This document shows positions 45,061 to 56,580 of a stretch of DNA of 64,000 bases, piece after piece (positions within the stretch are counted from its first letter, which is position 1; every line of letters begins with the position of its first letter). The translations under genes were made by a program, and so were the position numbers. The notes beneath the pieces were generated by a model. That model saw only the letters and a program-made list of their open reading frames with translations, searched no databases and was not told the DNA's origin. The stretch comes from Zingiber officinale (Eukaryota > Streptophyta > Magnoliopsida > Zingiberales > Zingiberaceae), in contig NC_056000.1 of the NCBI RefSeq assembly GCF_018446385.1, positions 32,628,011-32,692,010 on the forward strand. Direction: 5' to 3'.

Positions 45061-45634
45061 GTTGCATGACCTAACATAATTGCTTTGTTTGTCAATTGTT
45101 TTTCTATATTGAGCCATGTATTTGCTCCAACATTGATTAATGTTGGTATAATTATGATCAAAATTTGAATTAGTTTTGATTAATGTTAAAGCAGGTTTGG
45201 TTAGTGTTGAATTAATTTTAATCAAATTTAAAATATTTTTAATCCTCAATTCAATAGTTTTAGCACGTCATATACTTTGTATTCTTATTTGACTTATCTG
45301 TAGTATGAGTTATCATCTCAAATCTATATCAAATACACATTACAAGAAATAGAATCCTAAGTATACACTTAAAATAATATTTAGATAATTTGAAACTAAT
45401 TATAAGTAATTCAATACAAATTCATAAATTTTAATATGATACACAGACTTTGGGTATGAATTGAGCTCATGATGCTCACTAGATTTAACCACCTAAATGA
45501 TTTAATTAAACTTAATGCAAAGATCGTCTGAAGAAATTACTTTCAAAATCAAAATCAAAATCAAATTAGGAGTTACAATTGAGTGGTGCTAATGCTCCGA
45601 GTTAACTCGGCCATAAAAACGGCACAAAACTTAG

Positions 45635-47031
45635 TGATCGTGTTTGAAAGCTGAGATGATGGAAGGGTTAAAATGATACGATTGAAATGTTGATCGAGTT
45701 ATCATGATCTGAAGGGAGATAATATGATAAACTGTCTTTTATATTGATTAAGTCGTTAGAAGACCTTTGGTCAATGCTATTTGTAGACAACAACCGAGTT
45801 GTTCCGATCCCTGGTATCCCGATACTCGGGGCATACTCCAAAAATATATAAGGAGCTGAATAAATAATAGAATAATGAAGTGTGTGGGAATAAGTATAGA
45901 AAACATACCCTGACCCAGATGATTCCCTCTAGTAGACAGGTGAGCTGGTCGTAACACTGATCAAGTCGTTGTGACTCGGAAGAGTAGATGAATATGAGCC
46001 GAATGAGGAGCTGGATTTGGAGAGTCGAGGGTCGGAGTATAATAATGGCTTGTAGGACGAACCATAATAATGTGCAAATCGAAATAGGACAACGACATGC
46101 AGGCTGGAATAGGACAGCAACACGTAAGCCAGAATATGACGGCAACACGGAGGCTGAAATACAATGGCTCGAAGGTCGGAACACTGCCTCAGCTCGAAGG
46201 CCGGCACACAATATCGGCTCAAGAGCCGGAACACAACAAGTCAGATGGTCGTGTTGATAGTAAGGGCCAAATGGCGACAACGACTATGGATGCTTGAAAG
46301 GAGGGCATCGACGGCGACACACGAGCTGTTGGCATGCTGAGAAAGGGGGAGGTGATGTGTGGATTGTCAGCGTACCTGTGAGGAGGCAACAACAGCACCG
46401 GAGGCCATGCGGAAGCTGTGACATTGTGCGGCGAGAGGTGGCTGTGGCGTTGTGGGTTGTCAATGGCGTGGGGTCTGCCAGAGTTGGTGCATAGGCTACC
46501 GGACACATGAAGAGGAGGGGGGGGGGGCGCGGAAGGAGAGGCGATCGGTGTGGGGTGGCTGCTAGCTGGCGATGACAAGGGGGGCAACACTTGGTCGCTG
46601 AAAGAGAGGCAACCGGTGTGGGGTGGTTGCTGGCCGGCGACGACAAGGGGGGCAATGCTTGGCTACTGAAGGAGGGGCGACCGGTGTGGGAGACTGCTGG
46701 CCGACGATGACAAGGGGCAGTGCTTGGCCGCTGAAGGAGGGGCGACCAACGTGGGATCCTGCCAGAATTGGAGATCATGAGGGATATCAATAAGAGGGGA
46801 GTTGGCTGTGAGGCTTTCGACGAGGCGACGACAAGCCCTTCAGTGAGGCGGCTCTAAACCGGGGAAGAGAGGGGGAGGGGGGGCCACTGTGCTTGGGTGA
46901 TTGCAGCGAAAAAAACCCACCCCACCCCCTCTTTGATCAACCACATGCCCTAACTAAAAGGGGCTACAGTAAAATGACAAAACTATTTGCACCTCTTGCC
47001 CATATGCCTTCCTTTACATATCACCATATTA
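45635..47031 (-). repeat. 3' LTR of a second Tat-type element (~1.4 kb)
   Basis: The left end TGATCGTGTTTGAAAGCTGAG aligns with the 37392 LTR end. The right end TCACCATATTA is followed by TAAGCCTCCCTTCAAGTCTAG, the same PPT context as 31114-31130. The interior is GC-rich and includes proline-rich chance frames (46219-46790). The element reads leftward, so its body lies to the right, beyond 47032. Its 5' LTR is not in the window. Confidence 0.7.
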
Positions 47032-47515
47032 TAAGCCTCCCTTCAAGTCTAGTTGAGGGAGGTGCGAGTCAAACTGACTAAACAGTCAATCGCAAAGGTT
47101 GAATCACTCTCACGTACAAAGTCAAATCGCTGGGCTTATCGTATAACATCTTGGTTGTAGTTGTGGTGATGATGCGCGAATGGCGAAAGCGGTGTTGAGC
47201 GAGCAATGGAAAATAATACTGAGCCGATAACTAAGCAGGCGATCAGGCTAATGCCGAGCGGGCCATCGAACGAATGTCTAGCCTGTGATCGAGCGAATAC
47301 CGAGCGAACGACCTAGTAGAGGCCTAGCGGATGTCGAACAGAGTGATCGTGTGAATGCCGAGAAAGCGATCGTTATGCCAAGCAAGAATTAAAATGGGTG
47401 TCGACCGAGCGAGGAATGCTGGGCAAGGCGGCGAGTGAGGCGAGAGTTGAGTGAGACAAGTGTCGGCCGAGCGATGAGTGAGAATTGAGATAAGTCTCGA
47501 ATGGTGAGTAAGGTG
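47032..47515 (-). other. Tat-type 3' untranslated region, first segment
   Basis: PPT followed by short GC-rich degenerate repeats (GAGCGAATGCCGAGCGAACGA-like words, 47160-47515). It is interrupted at 47520 by the gag-only element and resumes at 51384. Confidence 0.6.
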
Positions 47516-47520
47516 AATAG

Positions 47521-48381
47521 TGTTGGAACCCCAAGGTTGTTTTGATATGATCAATAAGTTAAGTTAGGTCCTGTGGTGTTTTAAACTTGTGTCTAAGTGT
47601 GCAGGAGCTTAGGAGCACAAGAAGTTGAGCAAAAGACACAGCTAGTGAATAGGACGATACGGGAGAGAGCAGACGGGTTCGGTGTGTCTGAGGTACGAGG
47701 TGCTACGGAAGAGTACGCAAGCGGATGAGAAGGAGGCGCGCGACGTTTCCAAGGGACAAGAACCGGAGCGGAAGGGGCTTGAGAATGTCGAAATTGGGTT
47801 CAGGTGAGCCTTATTTCGGTTGGATGAAATCACCCAAGCGAGCGGAGCCGAAGTGAAAGACCCGGATTGAGGCGAGCAACACCGGAGCAGAGGGCCCGGA
47901 CCAAAAGTCAACTAGGCTGACTTTAGTGGTTCGGGCGCTCGGAACTGAATTTTGACTGGATCACGATCAAACGTGATCCGTTGCAAAGGGAATAAAATTT
48001 TATCCCCCTCCCAGACGCTTAGAACCATTCAGGCGCCCCGACCAAGGCTATAAATATAGCCTTAGTCTAGAAGCTATTCATTCATTCAAGTAATTAGCAA
48101 ACCAACACTTGTGTGCTTCCATTTTTAGTTTACCTTCTATTTTTTGTATGTCATTGTTGTAAGAGGCTTCTCCACCTGAAGGAGATATATACTAGTGTGG
48201 TTCATTCCTTGGATTAACAACCTCCCCGATTGTAAGCAAGTAAAAATTCTTGTGCCTCTATTTTTTTAGTTCTTTCTTTAATTAATGCAAGTGTTCTTTT
48301 GAAAGTCCGAGAAGGATAGTTTTATTTTTTATTTGTGCAGGCTATTCAACCCCCCTTCTAGCCGGCCAACGAGGACCAACA
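47521..48381 (+). repeat. 5' LTR (861 bp)
   Basis: Starts TGTTGGAACCCCAAGG and ends GAGGACCAACA. A TATA-like CTATAAATATAG occurs near 48050 and a CATTCATTCAAGTAATTAGC segment follows, so this may be the element's promoter. Confidence 0.94.
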
Positions 48382-48440
48382 AGTGGTATAAGAGCCAGGA
48401 CGCTTCAGGAGGACTAACCACCGATCGAAGCATCGAACAA

Positions 48441-49526
48441 ATGGCCGGACCAAGCATATATCCACCGAAGTTCGAGGGGGAGTTTGCCAGCTGGAAAAAA
48501 TGAATGCAGGTATTTTTCAAAACTAACTTTGATTTACTTTTAATTATGGAATTTGGTTTTGTAGTACCAGAGGGCAAAGAAAAATATCAATGGATAAAAA
48601 AGGAGCAGACCGACTACGTGGCAAATGGCAAAGCAGAATTTCATCTGCTGAGCGTCCTTTTGCCACAAGAAATCAACCGGATCGGCAACTACGACTCAGC
48701 AAAGGAACTGTGAGAAAAGTTCCTCGAGCTGCACGAAGGGACGTCCGAAGCCAAGCTCGCAAGATGGGATTTACTTCGCAACCAGCTCACCAGCCTGAGA
48801 CTTGAAGAAGACAAAACAGTTGCGCATTTGCACTCGAGAATTAAGGAGCTTATCACTGGACTTTCGAATCTCGGAGAAAATGTAAGCAACCGAGATTCGC
48901 TAAGGTACGCACTCAATTCGTTTCCTAGAAATACTAAATGGGCATCAATAGTAGATGCTTTTTATATATCTAAGGACTTAGAAACTATTTCCTTAGAAGA
49001 ATTATTTTCCACATTTGAAGTGCATGAATCGAGATGTGCAGGTACAAAGGAGCCGAAGCACAACATCGCCCTAAAGGCATCGAGAGACGAACAAGAGTCA
49101 AAATCCTCTCTCGACGATGAAGAAATGATAATGATGGTAAGACGATTTAAAAAATTATGTAAATTTAGAAAAACTAATCATCTGTAGGGTAGAAAGAAAA
49201 GGGTGATCCAATGCTACCACTGCAAGGAAGAAGGGCACGTCAAGGACAACTGCCTCAAGCTAAGAAACAAGGACAAAGGAAAGAAGCATGTCCAACCGAA
49301 TAAATTCAAGACACTAAAAGCGACGTGGGATGATACGTCGTCTGAATCGGAAGTCAAGGCCTTCTCCGGATTTGCATTAATGGTAAGTCATCAAGACGAG
49401 GACTACGATTCAAACTCGTCCGAAATGAGCATCGAGAGCATCGATGAAGGGAGAGCTACATCAGAAGAAAGCAGCAGTTCAGGGGGAGACATAGATAACG
49501 AGATTGACAAAGTAAGTCAGGTATGA
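48441..49526 (+). pseudogene. Copia Gag, one frame with three premature stops
   Basis: ATG at 48441 (MAGPSIYPPKFEGEFASW). A single frame runs to 49526, broken only by TGA at 48501, TGA at 48711 (a Trp codon in KELWEKF of relatives) and TAG at 49185. Visible parts are the DUF4219-like start, VVPEGKEKYQWIKKEQ, UBN2-type RYALNSFPRNTKWASIVDAF, and zinc knuckle CYHCKEEGHVKDNC. They are followed by KTLKATWDDTSSESE, which links it to SIRE-type Gag. No frameshift is present, so decay was by point nonsense only, in line with C-to-T change of methylated DNA. The frame continues past 49526 for about 30 codons. Confidence 0.93.
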
Positions 49527-50490
49527 TCCCTTCCTCCCGATAAATTATTTAAGTTTGTTAAATTGTTAACTAAGGATTGCTGTAAGTTAGAAAAAGAGAT
49601 TAAATTTAAAAGTAATTCTAGCTAAATCTTGCCCATTAGAAGAATTAGACAAATTGAAATTAGAAAAGGAAATTTGAAAAGACAAGTAGATAACTTTAAA
49701 AATCATACATGTTCATCAAATACAAGGATTAGAAAATTCACTAATCTAAACTGATATTTTAGATATCACAAGGGAAAAATTAGGAATATTTCAAAAAGGT
49801 ATGTCCCTAAGAAATTCTTAGTTAATCCAGTTGGTTGGAACCTATATTGGGTTCCAAAGTCTTGTTTAAACTAAACTCTAAGTTAGACTTAGCGCTTTCA
49901 ACGAGAAAATTAAACGTTAAATTTCTTTATGAGGCTTTGTCTAAGAAAGTGGTTGTTGCTCCAATAATTAAGAAGGTCTAGTGCCTCGCCACTGCCTGGA
50001 AGCCAAAATATTGAAATAAAATGTTTAATTAACTTACTGATAAAGCATTAAAATTGAATTTATATAATGCTTTAAAAAATTTTTCAAACATTTTTTTTGG
50101 AAAAATTTCTCAAAATTGTCTAAAAGTTGCCTAAGTTATAATTTTCTTTTTAGAAAATTTTCTTGCTTAAATTTTTTCTCAAAAATAATTTTGCTTGCAA
50201 AAACTTAGAAAAATTTCTCAAAAATATTTTTTAAACAGTTTTACTTAGAAATTTTTCATTGAAAGTTATTACAAAGGGGGAGAAAAGAATTTTTTTTTAA
50301 AGTTTTTCAAAATTATTAACCCTTAGATTTTTCTTGGAACCCCATTTTTTTATGTGATCAAAGGGGGAGAAGGAAAAGGTTAAGTCTAGGGGGAGGTAGA
50401 TCAATTTTTTTTTATACTTTATTGCAATATTATATGTTTTAATTTACTTTTATGTCTATTTATTTTATCTTAACTTAGGTTGCTCACATC
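49527..50490 (+). other. Non-coding 3' region of gag-only element
   Basis: AT-rich, with AAAGGGGGAGAA-type purine runs near 50275 and 50365 and no ORF. No remnant of protease, integrase or RT could be read. Confidence 0.75.
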
Positions 50491-50504
50491 AAAAAGGGAA
50501 AAAT

Positions 50505-51378
50505 TGTTGAAACCCCCAAGGTTGTTTTGATGTGATCAACAAGTTAAGTTAGGTCCTGTGGTGTTAACCTTGTGTCCAAGTGTGCAGGAGCTTTGGAGCA
50601 CAGGGAATCGAGCAAAAGACGCAGCTAGCGAGAAGGATGGCACGGGAGAGAGCCGACGGGCTCGGTGCGTCTGAGGTATGAGGTGTTGCGGAAGAGTACG
50701 CGGGCGGACGAGAAGGAGGCGCGCAACATTTCCGAAGGACGAGAAGCCAGAGCGGAAGGTTGCTCAAGAAGGCCAAAATTAGATTCGGGTGAGCCTTATT
50801 TCGGTTGGCTGAAATCACCCAAGCGAGTGGAGTCGGAGCGGAAGACCCGGACCGAGGCGAGCAGCACCGGAGTAGAGGGCTTGAACCAAAAGTCAACTAG
50901 GTTGACTTTAGTGGTCCAGGCGCCCGGAACGATTCCTGGCGCTCGGAACTGGATTTTTATTGGATCATGGTCAAACATGATCCATTGTGAAGGGGATAAA
51001 ATTGTATCCCCCTCCTAGGCACCTGGAACCATCCAGGCGCCCCTACCAAGTCTATAAATACAGCTTTGGTCCAGAAGTTATTCATTCATTCAAGTAATTA
51101 GCAAACCAACACTTGTGTGCTTCCATTTTTAGTTTAGTTTCTATTTTTTGTACGTCATTGTTGTAAGAGGCTTCTTCGCCTGAAGGAGATACTAGTGTGG
51201 TTCATTCCTTGGATTAACAACCTCCCCAGTTGTAACCAAGTAAAAATTCTTGTGCCTCTACTTTTTTAGTTCTTTCTTTAATTAATGTAAGTGTTCTTTT
51301 GAAAGTCCGAGAAGGGTAGTTTTTTTTATTTGTGCAGACTATTCAACCTCCCTTCTAGCTGGCCAACGCGGACCAACA
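50505..51378 (+). repeat. 3' LTR (874 bp)
   Basis: Starts TGTTGAAACCCCCAAGG, ends GCGGACCAACA. It differs from the 5' LTR by scattered substitutions and small indels, including an extra CGCCCGGAACGATTCCTGG-type stretch near 50920. Confidence 0.93.
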
Positions 51379-51383
51379 AATAG

Positions 51384-51900
51384 AGTGTCGAGATGAGTGG
51401 CGAATGAGGTGTCAGGAGTCGAACATGAACTAGAGCGGAGCTCGTGAGTCAAGCGGGACCGGATCCTGAGAGATTGAAGGACACAAAGCCCGTGAACCAA
51501 GTGGGCGCGGAACTCATGAGATCGAAGGGCGTGGAGCCCGTGGGATACTCTGGTCCAAAACCAGTGACAATACTCTGGTCCGAGACCAGTGGAGATATCT
51601 TGATCAGAGACTGGTGATGATACTCTAGTCCAAGACCAGTGGAGATAGAGGTCGATCCTAAATGGTGGAGGTTGAGCCTTGAAGAGAACATACTGATAGA
51701 GATACTTTAGTCCTAGATCAGTGGCGATAGTCCAGTCTGAGACCGGTGATGATACTTTGGTTCGAGACCAGTGGCGATACTCTGGTCCAAGACGATTGGA
51801 TATAGCTCGAGCCCAAATGGGAGAGGTTGAGCCCTGAAGAGGATATACTGATAGAGATACTTTGGTCCGACACCATTGGCGATAGTCTGGTCCGAGAGCA
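51384..51900 (-). repeat. Tat 3' UTR, ~25 bp palindromic minisatellite
   Basis: From 51540 on, units of about 25 bases: GATACTCTGGTCCGAGACCAGTGG, here in its shorter core CTGGTCCGAGACCAG, a perfect 6-base-arm hairpin with loop CGA. About ten irregular copies. 51384-51540 has GTGAACCAAGTGGGCGCGGA-like words in loose repeat. Confidence 0.82.
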
Positions 51901-51904
51901 GACT

Positions 51905-52110
51905 TGCTTATAACTTCCGGCCAAATGACTTGGGAGTCTGAAATATAAGCATGAGGGCAGGGTCGCTTAGAACTCGGCCGAATGACTCAAGAGTCTGGAA
52001 TATAAGTACGAGCGCAAGCTTGCTTATAACCCGACCGAACAGCTCGGGAGTCTGGAATATAAGAGCGAGGGCAGGCTCGCTTATAATCCATCGAACGACT
52101 CAGGTGTCTG
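51905..52110 (-). repeat. 56 bp satellite, segment 1
   Basis: Copies of a ~56 bp unit containing GCTCGCTTATAACC.GGCCG, ACGGCTCGGGAGTCTGGAAT and ATAAG.GCGAG. Interrupted by the TRIM at 52116. Confidence 0.88.
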
Positions 52111-52115
52111 AAATA

Positions 52116-52776
52116 TGTTGGGTTGCAAGTAAAGTCTCATATTGAAAATACATGGAAAATATCATAGATTTATAAGGGAAAGATATTTCCATTGGTATGA
52201 GGCCTTTTAGGTAGAGCCCAAAAATAAAAACATGAAGGCTTAGGCCTAAAGTGGATAATATCATACCATTATAGAGATATCTAAATTCCTTTTGGTCATA
52301 ACAATTGATATCAGAGTCCGACTGTCAGAAGGTCTAATCGTTGACTGTGCATAAGAATTATAGTCTACTTGAGGCATGTGAGTAGAATATTGGCCTCAAA
52401 CAAAGGAAGTGGGGGCTCTTGTGCCCGAATCAAGAGAACCAAACACCAGGCAGAAAGTCCTAATTGCGGCTAGGCAAGGAAGTCCTAGTAGGTCAGGTGG
52501 ACAAAGGGGCAGGAAGATTTGGTGGGTCGAGGATTGGATGTGGGAAGCTTGTAGTCCTTCGTTTGAGAGGGGGATTGTTGGGTTGCAAGGTTGCAAACAA
52601 AGTCCTATATTAAAAATACATGGAAATGATTATAGATTTATAAGGGAAAGATATCTCCATTGGTATGAGGATTTTTGGGTAGAGCAAAAAAAATAAAAAA
52701 AAATATGAGGGCTTAGGCCCAAAGTGGACAATATCATGCAATTATGAAAATATTTAAATTCCTTTTAATCCTAACA
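52116..52776 (+). mobile_element. TRIM (terminal-repeat retrotransposon in miniature), 661 bp
   Basis: Short LTRs 52116-52303 (188 bp) and 52576-52776 (201 bp), TGTTGGGTTGCAA..ATAACA / CTAACA. The PBS-like TGATATCAGAGT (52306-52317) follows the first LTR. The PPT GAGAGGGGGAT precedes the second. Flanks are aaata (52111-52115) and gaata (52777-52781), a TSD with one mismatch. The 270 base interior has no coding capacity. It is inserted in the 56 bp satellite. Confidence 0.88.
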
Positions 52777-52781
52777 GAATA

Positions 52782-53132
52782 TATGCGGGAAGGCAGACTT
52801 GCTTATAACTCGACCGAATGGCTTAAGAGTTTGGAATATAAGTGCAAGGATAAGCTCATTTATAACCTAGTCAAACGACTCGGGAGTCTGGAATATAAGT
52901 GTGAGGGCAAGCTCGCTTATAACCTGGTCGAACGGCTCGAGAGTCTAGGACATGGAACGAGAGCATGCATTACAAGAAAAACTCTCATAGACATTGGTGG
53001 AACAACAATGATTTTAAGCAAATTTTGGTGTCTTTGAGTATTTTACACCGATTTTTCCAAAAACCAGTGTGAGGGCAAGCTCGCTTATAACCTGGTCGAA
53101 CGGCTCGAGAGTCTAGGACATGGAACGAGAAC
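52782..53132 (-). repeat. 56 bp satellite, segment 2, with 168 bp duplication
   Basis: Satellite units continue on both sides of a CACTA left terminus. A 168 bp block, satellite plus the first ~100 bases of the CACTA element, occurs twice in tandem (52901-53068 and 53069-53236). Confidence 0.88.
52968..53068 (+). repeat. Duplicate CACTA left terminus
   Basis: CATTACAAGAAAAACTCTC at 52968 is the same left end as at 53136, also preceded by atg. It is part of the 168 bp tandem duplication, so the element effectively has two left ends. Confidence 0.88.
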
Positions 53133-53904
53133 ATGCATTATAAGAAAAACTCTCATAGACATTGGTGGAACAACAATGATTTTAAGCAAATTTTGGTGTC
53201 TTTGAGTATTTTACACCGATTTTTCCAAAAACCAGTGTCTATGAGCGTAAATTTTCGCTCATAGACATCAGTTTTTTTAGCTGATGTCTATGAGTGCCTT
53301 TTTTCATTAATAAACACCGATTTTAACAGCGGTTTTAAAAACCTTGTGTCTATGATAACTTCCTTGTTCTATCTACGAAATTGGATAATAAAAATTTGTT
53401 GTTAAAAGTGGTGTTAATAAACCAAAATAAAATAATTTAATTTTCCCATCAATACTTAGCCAAAATTTGCAACACTTCACTCTTCCCTCCAAACCTAAAC
53501 CTATATCGCGCCGTCCACCGTATACCGTCGCGACACCACCACCACTTTCCTCCTCGCCGCTGACCATCCGACCATCTCTCTCAGCCTCATCTCCCTCTTC
53601 CCCTTCCTAGATCGATGCCCCTTCCTCTCCTGATCAGGATCAACACACGACACCCTTGCTTCTCCGTCCAACCACACCGCATCTCCTCCAACTCCTCCCT
53701 TTGGGTGAGAAGAGGAGCCCTTCTTCTCATTCCGGTAGTTTTTCCTTCGCATTCAGATAGTTTAAAATACAATGTGATTTAACCTAATCATCTAGGCGTT
53801 TAGGTTTTAGGGTTTTTGTTCTTCGCCGCCTAACGCCACCGCCTCCGCCGACGAACGCCGCCTCAGCCGCTGGCTTATCGTTCATTTTCACTTTACTGTG
53901 AGAG

Positions 53905-55249
53905 ATGTTGAAGCGGAACACAAGGCTGAGGATGGAGTACCTCTACAGAAAGAGCTTGGAAGGGAAGGAACACGAGTACTACGAGAAGAAGCAGAAGATC
54001 CGGCAAGCCCTCGAAGGTTTCTGTATTTATCCTTCCTCATAGAATTTAAATAATCCCTTCATGTTTTGTTTTTAATCCGGAGGATTTTGTTTCATGACAG
54101 AGGGGAAGCCTATTCCTACCGAGCTGGGGAATGAAGAGGTTGCGCTCCGCCAAGAGATCGACCTCGAGGATGAATACACTGCAAGTTCTGCTCTTCTGGT
54201 GTCTATCGATATAGTCTTGGTCAGAATCACTAAGTTTTTGGTAATTGAAAGCTCTCGCTTTTCTTTTTCTTTTTTTTTTCCTTGCAGTTCAAAAAACACA
54301 TATAGACGATGAGTATGCCACCGCATCAGAAAAGGATCCAAAGATTTTGTTGACTACATCTCGTGAGCCTAGCCAGCGTCTTGGTCAGTTTGTTAAAGTG
54401 TGTTTCTGTACCCTCCCAATAGTCATATTTCACCTGGTGCTGTTTCGTAGAAGCATCAAAGCTCTGCCCGTAAATTTGGCGTGATTATGTTATTCATTTA
54501 GGAATTAAAATTGGTGTTTCCCAATGCAGCGAGAATGAACCGTGGTAGTCAGGTATGTTTCTCAATTCTTTTGTAAGTATAAAACTGAGGCATGCACTTA
54601 TAAGTGTCATTGTATTTAGTTATTGCTTTTTACAAATTAACTCATTTATTTTGCCATACTTGTTGATATTTTGTTAGTGGGATGAAATTTATTAACGCTA
54701 AGAACATGGGAATCCATTGCATAGCATGGTCATCCTCATTTTTATGATTTGAAGCTTGTTTAAAAAATAAACTTCATTGTGCCATTTTTATAAAAAAAAT
54801 CTATATTGTTAGAGATTCGTATCTATTTGTTGGATGTTTTTATAAATATTTTCTTGTTGTCAACTGACATAGTTATACATTGTTCTGTAGGTGATCTAAA
54901 AAATTATTGAGTTTTGCCGAGCGTATGAATATACAGATGTTATTTTTGTGCATGAACATCGTGGTGAGCCTGATAATTTGGTCATTTTCCACTTGCCATT
55001 TGGTCCAACTGCATTCTTTGAGTTGTTGAATGTGGTATGTAGAAGTCAATTTTGTATCTTGCATAGTTTGTACATTTTTGAAACATTTGTACAAACTACA
55101 GCTTTGTACAGACTTGTTTTGCTTCATTGTGAATAACTACAGCTTGGTCAAAGGACTGCAAACATCCTTAAACATCTCTTTCCTGTGCCTAAACCTGAAA
55201 CTAAACGAATAATCACATTTGCCAACAAGTCCGATTACATCTCATTCAG
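53905..55249 (+). pseudogene. IMP4 fragment: IMP4 (U3 snoRNP component) fragment captured by CACTA element
   Basis: IMP4 is a Brix-domain protein of the U3 snoRNP needed for 18S rRNA processing in the nucleolus. Exons read here: 53905-54016 (MLKRNTRLRMEYLYRKSL), 54101-54184 (EGKPIPTELGNEEVALRQEI), 54288-54397 (THIDDEYATASEKDPKILLT), 54502-54552, 54891-55034 (VHEHRGEPDNLVIFHLPFGP) and 55143-55249 (NILKHLFPVPKPETKRI). Introns with GT/AG borders are kept, so capture was at DNA level. Defects are a TAA at 54897-54899, a missing exon between LLNVV and LGQRT, and no C-terminal part after SDYISFR. It lies between CACTA termini, so it is a transduplicated fragment, not the working gene. Confidence 0.93.
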
Positions 55250-55668
55250 GTACTCCTCGGCCTTCACAATTTATTCTTTGATTTTCATTATCTGACTCTG
55301 GTTTATGCTTTTTCCTCATACCCTACTTTCTGATGTTTAGACATAAAACTTTTATGTGTAGATAAAGGGGTATCTATCATGCAGTGATTTTCGAGTGAAC
55401 TCTACAATCTGTATAAATCTACACTTGAACAGTAATTCTTTCTCTTTTTGATGTATTTAATGAATGGATTTCACATAGTGTGTTAGAATTGTTACTCCAA
55501 GAGTTGATAAAATAATAGCAATTAGTTGTAGCTCCTATACATTCTTGTCAAAATTGGTATTGGAATTGAAAAAAAAAACTTTAAAGTAGGTTATTTCAAA
55601 TTGGTAGGATTGATGAAATTAGAATCATTTAGAAATAACAAAATAACAGTTTCATATGTTAGATACTA

Positions 55669-55745
<77 letters not shown>

Positions 55746-56580
55746 TTTTTTTTATCCTGGGCGCCCAGCGTGGGCGATGCTTATAGCATTGTTCACAGTG
55801 ATTTTTATTATTGTTAAACTCTCGGTTATGCCAATAAGATTTTGCTTTTAGGATTTAGGGGTTGGGTTATAGTATTAAGCAAAAAAAAAAAAATCAAATC
55901 CAAAAAAAATTAGGTGCTCATGGTGTGTGGAAGGTAAGATATGCAGCATAACATTTCTCTCTCTCTCTCTCGTGCGCGCGCGCCTGGATTCAATTTTTAG
56001 ATACCCATGGACTGGAAGGTAAGGAATGTCATAGGCGCCTGGATTCAATTTTTCTTTTTAAATTAACATTTCCTTAAAGATGAACACTATACCCCGTGAG
56101 CATCTAAAATTTTTTTATCTTGAACACTATAACCCAAGAGGAAAGCCTGAACCCTAGAGGAAAAATCTTATTAGCTTAAACACATTATAACTCAACCCCT
56201 AAATCCTAAAATCTTAAACCCTAAATACATATAATATATCCTGCGAGCATCTAGAATTTTTAATTTTGAACACTATAACCCAAGAGGAAAGTTTGAATCC
56301 TAGAGGGAAAATCTTATCGACCCAAATCCATTATAACCCAACTCTTAAATCCTAAAATTGTGAACCCTAAATATAATATATCCCAAAACAAAAAAAAGAC
56401 AAGAAAACTTAATGAATGAATCCAGGTGCCTAGACTATGTCACGCACAGACGCCTGGATCAATTTCAGGTGCCCCGAGTAAAATCCGAACGAATCCACAG
56501 CCAAAGGTCCGCAGCATATCAAATCTCTCTCTATATTAATTTAGATTTCATCATTTTTTGGGGATATTTTCCAATTATAG
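55250..56580 (+). other. CACTA interior between gene fragments; (TA)n and AT-rich repeat
   Basis: A (TA)n at 55672-55740 is followed by TCCTGGGCGCCCAGCG. Then come copies of AACACTATAACCCAAGAGGA and GCCTGAACCCTAGAGG (55790-56390), partly inverted, the same family as 29580-30242. A (CT)n plus GCGCGCGCGCC run lies at 55955-55985. No exon of IMP4 or Ulp1 was found in this stretch. Confidence 0.65.

Larger units (their letters stand above)
47521..51378 (+). mobile_element. Gag-only (TR-GAG type) copia element with TSD aatag
   Basis: LTRs 47521-48381 (861 bp) and 50505-51378 (874 bp), both TGTTG..CCAACA. Perfect TSD aatag (47516-47520, 51379-51383). PBS TGGTATAAGAGC at 48384-48395 has one mismatch. 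PPT AAAAAGGGAAAAAT is at 50491-50504. The only coding sequence is a gag with nonsense codons; there is no pol. The LTRs carry the C-rich ATTCAACCCCCCTTCTAGCC tract. Total 3.9 kb, non-autonomous. Confidence 0.95.

Noticed and set aside
46219..46790. Proline/serine-rich open frames of 120-170 codons
   Set aside because: They overlap in several frames in a GC-rich LTR, show no domain or family resemblance, and have no exon context.
53905..55249. Functional IMP4 gene of the host
   Set aside because: In-frame TAA at 54897, an internal exon missing, the C-terminal third absent, and the fragment lies between CACTA termini with a matching TSD.
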